Source: Pelagibacteraceae bacterium BACL5 MAG-120820-bin39
GTDB lineage: Bacteria > Pseudomonadota > Alphaproteobacteria > Pelagibacterales > Pelagibacteraceae
Assembly (NCBI GenBank): GCA_001438335.1
Contig: LIBV01000027.1
Coordinates: forward strand, 1 to 11,281
Length of the DNA: 11,281 nt
Direction of reading: 5' to 3'
Shown: piece after piece, positions 1 to 6,783 of the stretch
How the letters are laid out: every line of letters begins with the position of its first letter
Numbering within the stretch: position 1 is the first letter of the stretch
Translations under genes and position numbers: made by a program
The notes under the pieces: model-generated
Seen by the model: only the letters and a program-made list of their open reading frames with translations
Told to the model about the DNA's origin: nothing
Databases searched by the model: none

Positions 1-272
1 TAAATTGCATAGGCTGCAATTAAAGCTGCAAGACTTGAATAAGTTGAAGAAAAAATAAATCCATTTTTTCTTCCAATCTTGCTCATAATTTTTGCAGCAA
101 ACATTGAAAATACTGCAGTTCCTACGATGGATAATGAGGTTGGTAATGTTGCCAATGATGCAACTGGAGATATTTTCAAGCCAACTATACCACTTATGAA
201 TACTGTAATTGGAGGTGCTGTGAACGAAAAAACCTGACAAATAGTCAGTATCAATAAATTTTTATTGAACAT
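1..272 (-). CDS. MFS transporter, N-terminal part (runs off the window)
   Basis: This is the first 90 codons of a membrane transporter whose 3' part lies beyond the left edge. Translating the minus strand from the ATG at 272-270 gives an opening MFNKNLLILTICQVFSF, a first hydrophobic helix at about residues 6-30, a second at about 42-62, then the loop AAKIMSKIGRKNGF (residues 59-72). That loop sits where the major facilitator motif A, between helices 2 and 3, is expected, and it keeps the GRK core in a degenerate form. A third helix begins at about residue 73. The start codon overlaps the putA stop as TAATG, so the two are probably translationally coupled. The substrate cannot be read from this fragment. 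Uptake or export linked to proline or glutamate metabolism is only a guess from the neighbour. Confidence 0.8.
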   Translation of the reverse strand, partial: MFNKNLLILTICQVFSFTAPPITVFISGIVGLKISPVASLATLPTSLSIVGTAVFSMFAAKIMSKIGRKNGFIFSSTYSSLAALIAAYAI

Positions 273-3200
273 TAATCCTCTACTTCAGATAATAACGAGG
301 CGTTTCCACCCATGGCAGCAGTATTATTGGAGATACTTTGTTCGTGACACAGTCTCTTTAGGTATTCAGGACCACCAGCTTTTGGCCCAGTTCCTGATTT
401 TTCATAACCTCCGAAGGGTTGTACCCCTACTACTGCACCTATCATATTTCGATTAATATAAATGTTCCCTACTTCTGCTTTTGATACTATCAAATTAACT
501 GTTTTATCTATTCTACTGTGAATACCTAATGTCAAACCAAAACCTAAGTCGTTAATTTCTTCTATAAGTTTTTCTAATTCAGATGCCTTATATTTAGTTA
601 TATGAACTACTGGACCAAAAATTTCATTTTTTAGATCAGATAGTTTTTCTATTTCAATTAAGGTTGGCGGTACAAAATAACCAATTGTAGGGATATTTTC
701 ATTTTGAAAAAGTTTAGTAAATTTTTTTACATGTTCATTAATATTAGTTAAAGCCTCAGCATCAATTACCGGTCCTATATCAGTTGAAAGTTTTTCTGGA
801 TCACCCATATTTTGGGTTTTCATAGCACCAATTAATATGTCTTTAATTTTTTCATAAATATTTTCTTCAACACATAAAATACGACAAGCAGAACATCTTT
901 GGCCGGCACTATCAAATCCAGAACTCACCACATCCTTAACAACATGTTCGGGTAAAGCTGAGCTATCAACTACCATGCAATTTAAACCTCCAGTTTCAGC
1001 TACAAATGTAGGTATGCTATCTTTTTTTTGTAAATTAGATTGAATAATTTTTGCAGTATCTAATGACCCCGTAAAGATTACATTTTTAAGTTTCTTATCT
1101 TCAATGACTTTATTAGCAATTAATGCACCCTCACCAAGAACTAATGCTATTACTTCTTTTGGCAATCCTGCTTTTAATAATAGTTTAATCAAATAATAGG
1201 CAGCATACGACGATTGTTCTGCAGGTTTTGTTAATACTACATTTCCTGTTATTAATGCGGCAACAGTTTGGCCTACAAAAATTGCAATCGGAAAATTCCA
1301 AGGACTTATAACTAAAGATAAACCTTTACCAATTAGTCTATATTTATTCAGCTCTCCAGTTGGTCCTTTTAATATTTTATCTTTAAATATTAGATTGGCC
1401 TCTTTAGTGTAATACCTACAAAAATCTACTGCTTCTCTAATTTCAGCAATAGAGTTTTTAATACTTTTTCCAGACTCTTTGGCGCATATTTGAATAATAT
1501 GATTTATATTTTTCTCAATTAAATCTGCAAAATTCAAAAATATTTCAGATTTTTTTTCTATAGAAATTTTTTTCCAAGTATTTGAGTATTCTTTTAATTT
1601 ATTTATTGCGTTAACTACAGTTTTCCCGTCTGCATAATATTTTTTTCCTATAATATTTAAATTATGCGGAGATATAATATTATGCTCTTCTATAGTTTTA
1701 ATGTCCTCTCCATCTATGATAGAATAAGCTTTTACATCAAAGTTATTTTCAAAATTTAGATAGTTTATTGTATCTTCTTCACTTAGATCTAAACCAAATG
1801 AATTCTTACGGTCTTCATAAATATCCACTGGTTTTTTAATTTTATCAAAATTTAATTTTTCTATTTTATCCAAAGGAGATTGGATCAATTTTTTAATATC
1901 TAAATTCTTTGATTTTAATTGATGGATAAAAGAGGTGTTTGCTCCATTTTCAAGCAATCTTCTCACCAAATAAGGTAGTAAATCTTGATAGCCTCCTACA
2001 GGTGCATAAACTCTACATTTAAACTTATTATTTTTTTCTAAATGAGAATAAATCTCGTCTCCCATTCCATGCAATTTTTGAAATTCAAAATCTTTATCTT
2101 TAAATAGTGTTTTAATGTATGCAATACTGTGTGCGTTATGAGTTGCAAATTGAGAGTAAACATTCTTATTTTCTAACAATTTGTGAGCACAAGCTAAATA
2201 TGAAATATCTGTAACAAATTTTTTAGTAAAAACTGGATAATCTGTAAATCCTTGCTCTTGAGCGATTTTAATTTCTGTATCCCAATAAGCTCCTTTAACC
2301 AATCTAATATTTATTTTCTTATTTATTGTGGTTAAATATTCATTAAGCCAATCTAAAACAAAATAAGCTCTTTTTTGATAGGCTTGTACAGCAAAACCAA
2401 ATCCACTGTAAGTTTCATCTATTAATTTACTTTCGATAATCTCTTTAAAAATAAATAAAGATAAATTTAGTCGATCTGCTTCCTCTGCATCGAAACATAT
2501 ATCAACTTTATTTTCTCTACCTAATTCTGTAAGTTTAAATGCTTTAGGAAAAAGTTCTTTTTTGAGCAAATCTAATTTATTTCTTTCATATCTTGGGTGT
2601 AATGAGGATAATTTGATTGAAATACTTTTTTTTTCAGGGTTTTTACTTTTACCTGTTGCTATAATTGCATTTTCATATTGACTGTAATATTTTTCAGAGT
2701 CCTCATAAGTAACTGCTGCCTCTCCAAGCATATCAAAAGAAAATGTATATTTATCATGCTTTTTCTCATCACTAAATTTAATAGCTTTTTCGATATCTTT
2801 TTCAAAAACAAATTGTTTTGCTAAAATATTTACGGCTTGTTTAATTGCATTTCTCAACAAAGGTTCAGATAAATTTTTTACAATCTTACTAAGAACATTT
2901 TTATTTTCATCTGGTTTTTCCTCGACAATTTTTCCTGTTATTAAAAAAGCTATAGATGAAATATTAACAAATAAATCGTTATCATTTTTAATATACTTTT
3001 TCCAATCACCGATAGGAATTTTATCTTCAATTAAATCATTTATTGTTTTAGGATCAGGTATCCTTAGCAAAGCTTCCGCTAAACACATCAAAACTATTCC
3101 CTCATTGCTTGATAAAGAAAATTCATGAATTAATTTTCCAAATTGACTTCCAATTTTATGGTCAATTGCATTTTGAACAATCTCTAAAGATGTTTTCTCT

Positions 3201-3304
3201 ATTTCTTTTTGATTTTGATTAGAAAAATTTGAAACTAAATTAAAAAAATATTTTTCGACTATCTCTTTTTGATCTAAATACTTATTTGAAAAAACTTTTT
3301 GCAT
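272..3304 (-). CDS. putA: Bifunctional proline dehydrogenase / L-glutamate-gamma-semialdehyde dehydrogenase PutA
   Basis: PutA oxidises proline to glutamate in two steps: an FAD-dependent proline dehydrogenase passes electrons to quinone, and an NAD-dependent aldehyde dehydrogenase finishes. At 1010 residues it matches the short PutA type, which lacks the N-terminal ribbon-helix-helix DNA-binding domain and so is not expected to act as its own repressor. The dehydrogenase barrel spans about residues 185-465 and carries ATHNAHS (387-393) and LVRRLLENGANTSF (446-459), whose paired arginines 448 and 449 bind the proline carboxylate in the family. The aldehyde dehydrogenase part covers about 540-985, with SPWNFP (667-672), the general-base glutamate 770 in AETGG, catalytic cysteine 804 in AGQRCSA, and EIFGP (894-898). 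The end, NTAAMGGNASLL, is the conserved PutA tail that helps close the tunnel between active sites. All key residues are present. The gene starts 20 bases after DUF4396, without a clear Shine-Dalgarno site. Confidence 0.97.
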   Translation of the reverse strand: MQKVFSNKYLDQKEIVEKYFFNLVSNFSNQNQKEIEKTSLEIVQNAIDHKIGSQFGKLIHEFSLSSNEGIVLMCLAEALLRIPDPKTINDLIEDKIPIGDWKKYIKNDNDLFVNISSIAFLITGKIVEEKPDENKNVLSKIVKNLSEPLLRNAIKQAVNILAKQFVFEKDIEKAIKFSDEKKHDKYTFSFDMLGEAAVTYEDSEKYYSQYENAIIATGKSKNPEKKSISIKLSSLHPRYERNKLDLLKKELFPKAFKLTELGRENKVDICFDAEEADRLNLSLFIFKEIIESKLIDETYSGFGFAVQAYQKRAYFVLDWLNEYLTTINKKINIRLVKGAYWDTEIKIAQEQGFTDYPVFTKKFVTDISYLACAHKLLENKNVYSQFATHNAHSIAYIKTLFKDKDFEFQKLHGMGDEIYSHLEKNNKFKCRVYAPVGGYQDLLPYLVRRLLENGANTSFIHQLKSKNLDIKKLIQSPLDKIEKLNFDKIKKPVDIYEDRKNSFGLDLSEEDTINYLNFENNFDVKAYSIIDGEDIKTIEEHNIISPHNLNIIGKKYYADGKTVVNAINKLKEYSNTWKKISIEKKSEIFLNFADLIEKNINHIIQICAKESGKSIKNSIAEIREAVDFCRYYTKEANLIFKDKILKGPTGELNKYRLIGKGLSLVISPWNFPIAIFVGQTVAALITGNVVLTKPAEQSSYAAYYLIKLLLKAGLPKEVIALVLGEGALIANKVIEDKKLKNVIFTGSLDTAKIIQSNLQKKDSIPTFVAETGGLNCMVVDSSALPEHVVKDVVSSGFDSAGQRCSACRILCVEENIYEKIKDILIGAMKTQNMGDPEKLSTDIGPVIDAEALTNINEHVKKFTKLFQNENIPTIGYFVPPTLIEIEKLSDLKNEIFGPVVHITKYKASELEKLIEEINDLGFGLTLGIHSRIDKTVNLIVSKAEVGNIYINRNMIGAVVGVQPFGGYEKSGTGPKAGGPEYLKRLCHEQSISNNTAAMGGNASLLSEVED

Positions 3305-3324
3305 TCACTAACCATTAAAATTAT

Positions 3325-3762
3325 TTAATGACATGCAATTCCAAATTTTTTTAATCTCCAATAATTATAAGGCCATGGTGTTAAAAAACCAACTGTTAAC
3401 ATTATTGGAACTACCCACCATGTCAACATAGCTCCCCCAGTCAAAAAATAATCTGTTAAATTCATAGCAACTTCCATGCTAACCATTGAAATGAAGCTCA
3501 TCCCAAAAGCAGTTTTTAATGCATCTTTAAAATTAAAATTTTGTTTCATTAAAATGATTGTCTCTAAAATAATACTTGTAATTAATCCATTTATAATTGC
3601 TAAGATCATAATAGCTAATACTGGCCATGGAATTCCTGTTATTTGAAAATATAGAATTGTTCCAAAATCACCAATTGCACAACCAAGCAAACACCATCCA
3701 GTATTTTTAGCACTTCTTCTCCAAGTATGTCTGCAAGACCAATTAAATGTAGTTGTATTCAT
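3325..3762 (-). CDS. DUF4396 family membrane protein
   Basis: This 145-residue integral membrane protein resembles the DUF4396 family, which has no assigned function. About four membrane helices can be drawn, near residues 22-40, 46-71, 84-104 and 112-130. Potential metal or redox ligands stand out: C10 and H12 before helix 1, the CLLGCAIGD motif with C24 and C28 in helix 1, the SMEVAMNLTD stretch (95-104) with two methionines, one glutamate and one aspartate in a membrane helix, and a C-terminal Cys-His pair (144-145). NYWRLKKFGIACH at the end is what I recall as typical for the family. It starts 4 bases after the cytochrome c stop, so it is almost certainly co-translated with it. A role in copper, haem or thiol handling next to the cytochrome is an inference from ligand pattern and position. 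The family call is from memory of the motif. Confidence 0.8.
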   Translation of the reverse strand: MNTTTFNWSCRHTWRRSAKNTGWCLLGCAIGDFGTILYFQITGIPWPVLAIMILAIINGLITSIILETIILMKQNFNFKDALKTAFGMSFISMVSMEVAMNLTDYFLTGGAMLTWWVVPIMLTVGFLTPWPYNYWRLKKFGIACH

Positions 3763-3766
3763 ATTG

Positions 3767-4189
3767 TTAATTCAAATCTATTTGATATTGATATTTATCT
3801 TTTGGCCAATAAGATTTTATATAAGCTAAAACATTATCAATGTCATCATCATTAAGAACATCTCCAAACCCTGCCATTTTACCTTGGTAATTTTTTACTA
3901 GTTTAACTAAACCATATTTAATTATGCTATGTAAAGTCTTGTCATCATGATGCCAAGTGTGGCCCGTACCATTTAACGGTGGCGCTTTTCTATGTCCATC
4001 TTCATCAAGCCCTTTCCAATTTTCAGCACCTGATAAATTTATTTGATGGCAAGAGACACAATTATTTTCATAAGCAATTTTACCCTTTGCAATCATAATT
4101 TTAGATTCAGTAGTTATAGGATAGTGATTATGGGCAAAACTACTCTTGATAAATATAATTGATAAAAATAATAAAAATATAATTTTCAT
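3767..4189 (-). CDS. Secreted monohaem class I cytochrome c
   Basis: A small electron carrier destined for the periplasm. Residues 1-19 (MKIIFLLFLSIIFIKSSFA) form a Sec signal peptide with a likely cut after FA-19. Only one haem-binding site is present, NCVSCH, with C44, C47 and proximal ligand H48. M105 in GKMAGF is the likely sixth ligand, followed by the usual closing helix DDDIDNVLAYIKSYWP (114-129). The protein resembles the small class I cytochromes found next to sulfur-oxidising or copper-handling proteins. A histidine-containing insert, GTGHTWHHDD (74-83), lies between the haem site and the methionine. It follows the persulfide dioxygenase gene by 6 bases and precedes the DUF4396 gene by 4, so it belongs to the same transcript. 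The electron donor is unknown. Cytochrome c oxidase is the natural acceptor. Confidence 0.92.
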   Translation of the reverse strand: MKIIFLLFLSIIFIKSSFAHNHYPITTESKIMIAKGKIAYENNCVSCHQINLSGAENWKGLDEDGHRKAPPLNGTGHTWHHDDKTLHSIIKYGLVKLVKNYQGKMAGFGDVLNDDDIDNVLAYIKSYWPKDKYQYQIDLN

Positions 4190-4195
4190 CTTATT

Positions 4196-5209
4196 TTATA
4201 ATTCCAAACCTTCTTTTTTCCAATTCTTAAGACCACCAATTAGGTGATAACAATTTGAATAATTATAAGATTTTGAAATTTGAACTGCTAATGTAGATCG
4301 ATGTCCATGAGCACAATAAAAAAGAATTTTTTTACTTTTTAACATATCTTTATTTTTATCAATATATTCATTTATTTTTGGGAAGGGTATAATAATACTA
4401 TTTTTTAATTTTCCCTCTTTTTCAATTTCAATATCTTCTCTTAAATCTATTAATACTGAGTCTGGATCTTTCTTTATCTTATTAAACTCTTCAGGCTCAA
4501 TTCCATTGTTTACTTTCTGACGATTAAAATCAATTCCTAGATTTAAATTACTTGGAACTGCTACATCCATCATTTTAGGATCGGGTAAATTCAAATTATT
4601 CATTATATCTATGTATTCTTCAGCTGATCTAACTTGCAGTCTTGGATTAAAATATTTTTCTTCACCAATTGTACTGACCATTTCACCTTTGTAATCGTGA
4701 GCTGGATAAACCAATGTAGCTTCAGGAAGTTTTAATAATTTATTAAAAATTGAATTATAAGAGTCTCTTGGATCGCCATTTTGAAAATCAGTTCTTCCTG
4801 TGCCTCTAATTAAAAGAGTATCACCTGTAAAAACTCTATCTTTCATTAAAAAACTAAAACTCTCAGATGTATGACCAGGTGTGTATAAAGCTTTTAAATC
4901 TATACCATCAATTTTGATTGTCTCTTCATCTGCAACTCTCATAGCAACCACATCCGCAGGAGTTTTGTCGCCCATGACAGTAACACAATTTGTTTTATCT
5001 CTTAATTCTGCAATACCTGAAATATGATCTGCGTGTATATGAGAATCGATAACTTTAACCAGTTTTAAATCTAATTCTTTTAATAATTTAATATATTGCT
5101 CAACATTTTCTAAAACTGGATCAATGATTAAAGCCTCCCTTCCAGCGGCTGATGCAATCAAATATGTATATGTGCTAGAAATTTTATCGAATAATTGTCT
5201 AAAGATCAT
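4196..5209 (-). CDS. Persulfide dioxygenase (ETHE1-like) fused to a C-terminal rhodanese domain
   Basis: The N-terminal ~225 residues form a metallo-beta-lactamase fold of the ETHE1 group, which uses one non-haem iron and O2 to oxidise glutathione persulfide to sulfite and glutathione. The metal motif SHIHADH (56-62), H113 in TPGH, D130 in FTGDTLL and H171 in YPAHDY are present. By analogy with human ETHE1 the iron ligands would be H57, H113 and D130. IRGTGRTDFQNGDP (134-147) and NPRL are also ETHE1 hallmarks. Residues about 240-337 are a rhodanese domain with the active loop CAHGHRS and sulfur-accepting C299. Such two-domain fusions (PRF type) can make glutathione persulfide from thiosulfate in the rhodanese part and oxidise it in the other. 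No signal peptide is seen, so it is cytoplasmic. It starts 75 bases after the single-domain rhodanese gene and is followed 6 bases later by the cytochrome c. A weak extended -10 (TGGTTTAAT, 5245-5237) lies upstream. Confidence 0.93.
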   Translation of the reverse strand: MIFRQLFDKISSTYTYLIASAAGREALIIDPVLENVEQYIKLLKELDLKLVKVIDSHIHADHISGIAELRDKTNCVTVMGDKTPADVVAMRVADEETIKIDGIDLKALYTPGHTSESFSFLMKDRVFTGDTLLIRGTGRTDFQNGDPRDSYNSIFNKLLKLPEATLVYPAHDYKGEMVSTIGEEKYFNPRLQVRSAEEYIDIMNNLNLPDPKMMDVAVPSNLNLGIDFNRQKVNNGIEPEEFNKIKKDPDSVLIDLREDIEIEKEGKLKNSIIIPFPKINEYIDKNKDMLKSKKILFYCAHGHRSTLAVQISKSYNYSNCYHLIGGLKNWKKEGLEL

Positions 5210-5284
5210 ATTTATATATTACAACTTTAAAAATATATTAAACCAGTATTTTCGTCTCTACTAAATCAAAAATTATTGTTTAAT

Positions 5285-5677
5285 TTAAAGTACTGGCAAT
5301 CCTGATGTTTTCCAACAGCTTGGCTCTACATCTTCAGAACAAATAAAGCCATTAACAACATTATAAGTTTTATAACCTCTTTGATCTAATATTTGTGCGA
5401 CTTTTGATGATCTCATTCCACTTTTACACATTACAAAAACAACTTTATTTTTATCAATTTTAAAACCTTCTAAAGTTTCATCAAATTTATCATTCACAAC
5501 ACGTCCATTATCTGTGTCGATTAAATAGGATAAAAAACTAGTATTTAATCCAAGTTCTTGACCATTCGGTTTGCCATCTTGGTCCCATTCTGTTTGAGTT
5601 CTTACATCTAGCAATGTTGCACCTTGATGTTCTTTGGATAATTCCAATAATTCAGCACACGTAATCTGTTGGGGCAT
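5285..5677 (-). CDS. Single-domain rhodanese-like sulfurtransferase
   Basis: A 130-residue cytoplasmic protein with one rhodanese domain. The first half has LLDVRTQTEW (22-31), the conserved beta strand and Arg-Thr motif. The active loop CKSGMRSS starts at catalytic C84, where a persulfide is expected to form, and is followed by a helix and NVVNGF (106-111). The tail WKTSGLPVL is typical of the family. The loop has six residues from cysteine to serine (CKSGMRS), the length usual for sulfur rather than phosphate chemistry. C7, C113 and C121 are additional cysteines that could serve as second acceptors; this is speculative. No partner domain or signal peptide is present. It precedes the dioxygenase-rhodanese fusion and may feed or buffer persulfide sulfur for it. 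A possible promoter lies directly upstream, so it may open the sulfur block. Confidence 0.9.
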   Translation of the reverse strand: MPQQITCAELLELSKEHQGATLLDVRTQTEWDQDGKPNGQELGLNTSFLSYLIDTDNGRVVNDKFDETLEGFKIDKNKVVFVMCKSGMRSSKVAQILDQRGYKTYNVVNGFICSEDVEPSCWKTSGLPVL

Positions 5678-5688
5678 AATTTGAGTGT

Positions 5689-5716
5689 TGTATAGACCTT
5701 AAAAAATATTTTTCAA
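5689..5716 (-). promoter_or_regulatory. Possible sigma-70 promoter for the sulfur block
   Basis: On the minus strand, TTGAAA (5716-5711) is followed after 16 bases by TATACA (5694-5689), which ends 11 bases before the rhodanese ATG. The -35 matches consensus at five of six positions and the -10 at four of six. A start about 6-7 bases further on would leave almost no leader. The region is very AT-rich, so such a match can arise by chance. Its position between mntP and the first rhodanese gene is the main reason to take it seriously. Confidence 0.3.
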
Positions 5717-5724
5717 ATACTTTT

Positions 5725-6258
5725 TTAATACCCGCCTGACAAATGTGAATAGAGGATAAAACTACCGATAATAAGAAAAAATGTTCCTTCACTAAAATGT
5801 AAAAGTTTATGAGAATGTTTAATCATTTCGTTCTTCAATTTATATCCAAGATAACAAAAAAAAGGTGCTGATATTCCTATAATTATAATAACTAAACCCA
5901 AATATTCTATTTCATGATGAGATGAAGCACCTACTGCAAAAGCATCGATGGATAATGCTAACGTAGTAATTAAAATTTTAAAAACGTTGTCTAATTTAAA
6001 TACAGGTTCTTCTGAAAAAAGATCTTTATAACAACTTAAAGATAAAAATAAAAATACAGTAAAGCTTACCCAATGATCATATTTGGATATCAATGGACCA
6101 ATTTCATCTCCAATTTTCACTCCAATTAAAAATAAAAGTACATGAGCAAGAGAAATAGATATAAGAGTAAATGCAATTTTTTTATCTACACTCTTGCCCA
6201 CTATAAAAGAGTCCAATGTGACGCTAATAGCTAATATAATATTTAATAGAATGCCCAT
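5725..6258 (-). CDS. mntP: MntP-type manganese efflux pump
   Basis: This 177-residue inner-membrane protein looks like MntP, which exports Mn(II) and protects against manganese overload. Six membrane helices can be drawn near residues 3-21, 29-47, 63-79, 92-110, 119-137 and 155-171, the usual MntP layout of two three-helix repeats. Each repeat opens with a related acidic motif: SVTLDSFIVG (12-21, D16) and ALSIDAFAVG (101-110, D105). A GVKIGD stretch (46-51) ends the second helix. The length is close to that of E. coli MntP (about 188). Known mntP genes often follow a yybP-ykoY manganese riboswitch, but here only 18 bases separate the start from the preceding SprT-like gene, so that control is absent at this position. 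The substrate is assigned by family only. Confidence 0.8.
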   Translation of the reverse strand: MGILLNIILAISVTLDSFIVGKSVDKKIAFTLISISLAHVLLFLIGVKIGDEIGPLISKYDHWVSFTVFLFLSLSCYKDLFSEEPVFKLDNVFKILITTLALSIDAFAVGASSHHEIEYLGLVIIIIGISAPFFCYLGYKLKNEMIKHSHKLLHFSEGTFFLIIGSFILYSHLSGGY

Positions 6259-6276
6259 TAAATATTTTATTAGTCT

Positions 6277-6702
6277 TTAATAGCTAAGATGTAAATTTAA
6301 TTTTTTAAACTTCGATTTAAAACTAAAAAATAATCGATTATGATTGCCTGTATCTTTCATTACTGTTTGCTGCCATAAGTGAACCATCTCATGTGCTAAG
6401 GTGTTTAAAAATTCTAATTTATTTTTATATTTTGGTATCATTTCTAAAACAAAAAAACTAGTTCCTTTACGATAAGACAAATATTCCACACACTGTCCAG
6501 AGCCTTGAATAATTCGCTTTATTTTTACATCATTAAAAGTGTTTAATTTTTCTTTAAATAGAGATTTATTAAAAATCTTAAAATATTTTTTTATTTCTTT
6601 ATAAGTAGTTACGTATTTTTTCTCAGTATCTTTAGTTTCTTTTAGAATACTTTTTTTTACTTTGATTATATAGTCATCCTCAATTTTACGTTTTGTTGAC
6701 AT
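6277..6702 (-). CDS. SprT-like zinc metallopeptidase domain protein
   Basis: A small protein of 141 residues, very rich in lysine, with an SprT-like domain. The zinc-binding HExxH is in LAHEMVHLWQ (102-111), giving H104, catalytic E105 and H108. A third ligand is likely H121 in DTGNHNRLFFSF, the place where SprT proteins have a G-H-x-x-x-F motif. The domain starts near residue 33 (TYKEIKKYFKIFNKSLF), which fits the leading helix of the family, and W110 follows the site as usual. The E. coli-type zinc ribbon seems to be missing. Relatives include Spartan-type proteases that remove DNA-protein crosslinks, but many bacterial and phage members are uncharacterised, so the substrate is unknown. It lies 81 bases downstream of the permease remnant and 18 bases upstream of mntP. 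Phage-type relatives also exist, but no phage genes accompany it. Confidence 0.85.
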   Translation of the reverse strand: MSTKRKIEDDYIIKVKKSILKETKDTEKKYVTTYKEIKKYFKIFNKSLFKEKLNTFNDVKIKRIIQGSGQCVEYLSYRKGTSFFVLEMIPKYKNKLEFLNTLAHEMVHLWQQTVMKDTGNHNRLFFSFKSKFKKLNLHLSY

Positions 6703-6783
6703 ATGTTATAGATAAAAATTTAATTACTCTTATTGGGTAATGGGTACTTAAGCTTTTTTTTAAAAAAAACAATAATATAAAAT
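6703..6783. other. Intergenic spacer with T8A8 tract and short direct repeat
   Basis: This spacer separates the ProW-like remnant from the SprT-like gene. It holds a perfect T8A8 palindrome around 6753 on the plus strand and a short near-tandem repeat TGGGTAA/TGGGTAC around 6734-6747. A TATAAC on the minus strand ends a few bases before the SprT-like ATG and could be a -10 box, but no convincing -35 pairs with it. There is no GC-rich hairpin with a T-run, so no clear intrinsic terminator is called. Confidence 0.35.

Noticed and set aside
265..456. Open frame on the plus strand, 63 codons
   Set aside because: It lies inside the complementary strand of the conserved putA 3' end and shows no recognisable domain; it is a shadow.
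5210..5284. Riboswitch, small RNA or tRNA in the spacer before the dioxygenase gene
   Set aside because: Only 75 bases of AT-rich sequence with no stable stem that I can pair by eye; at most a weak extended -10 box is visible.
6734..6747. Short direct repeat TGGGTAA/TGGGTAC as an operator
   Set aside because: Two seven-base units with no known regulator match and no second copy seen elsewhere in the window.
6744..6762. T8A8 palindrome as an intrinsic terminator
   Set aside because: It has no G+C stem or loop, and such tracts are common in AT-rich DNA. It may bend DNA, but termination is not supported.
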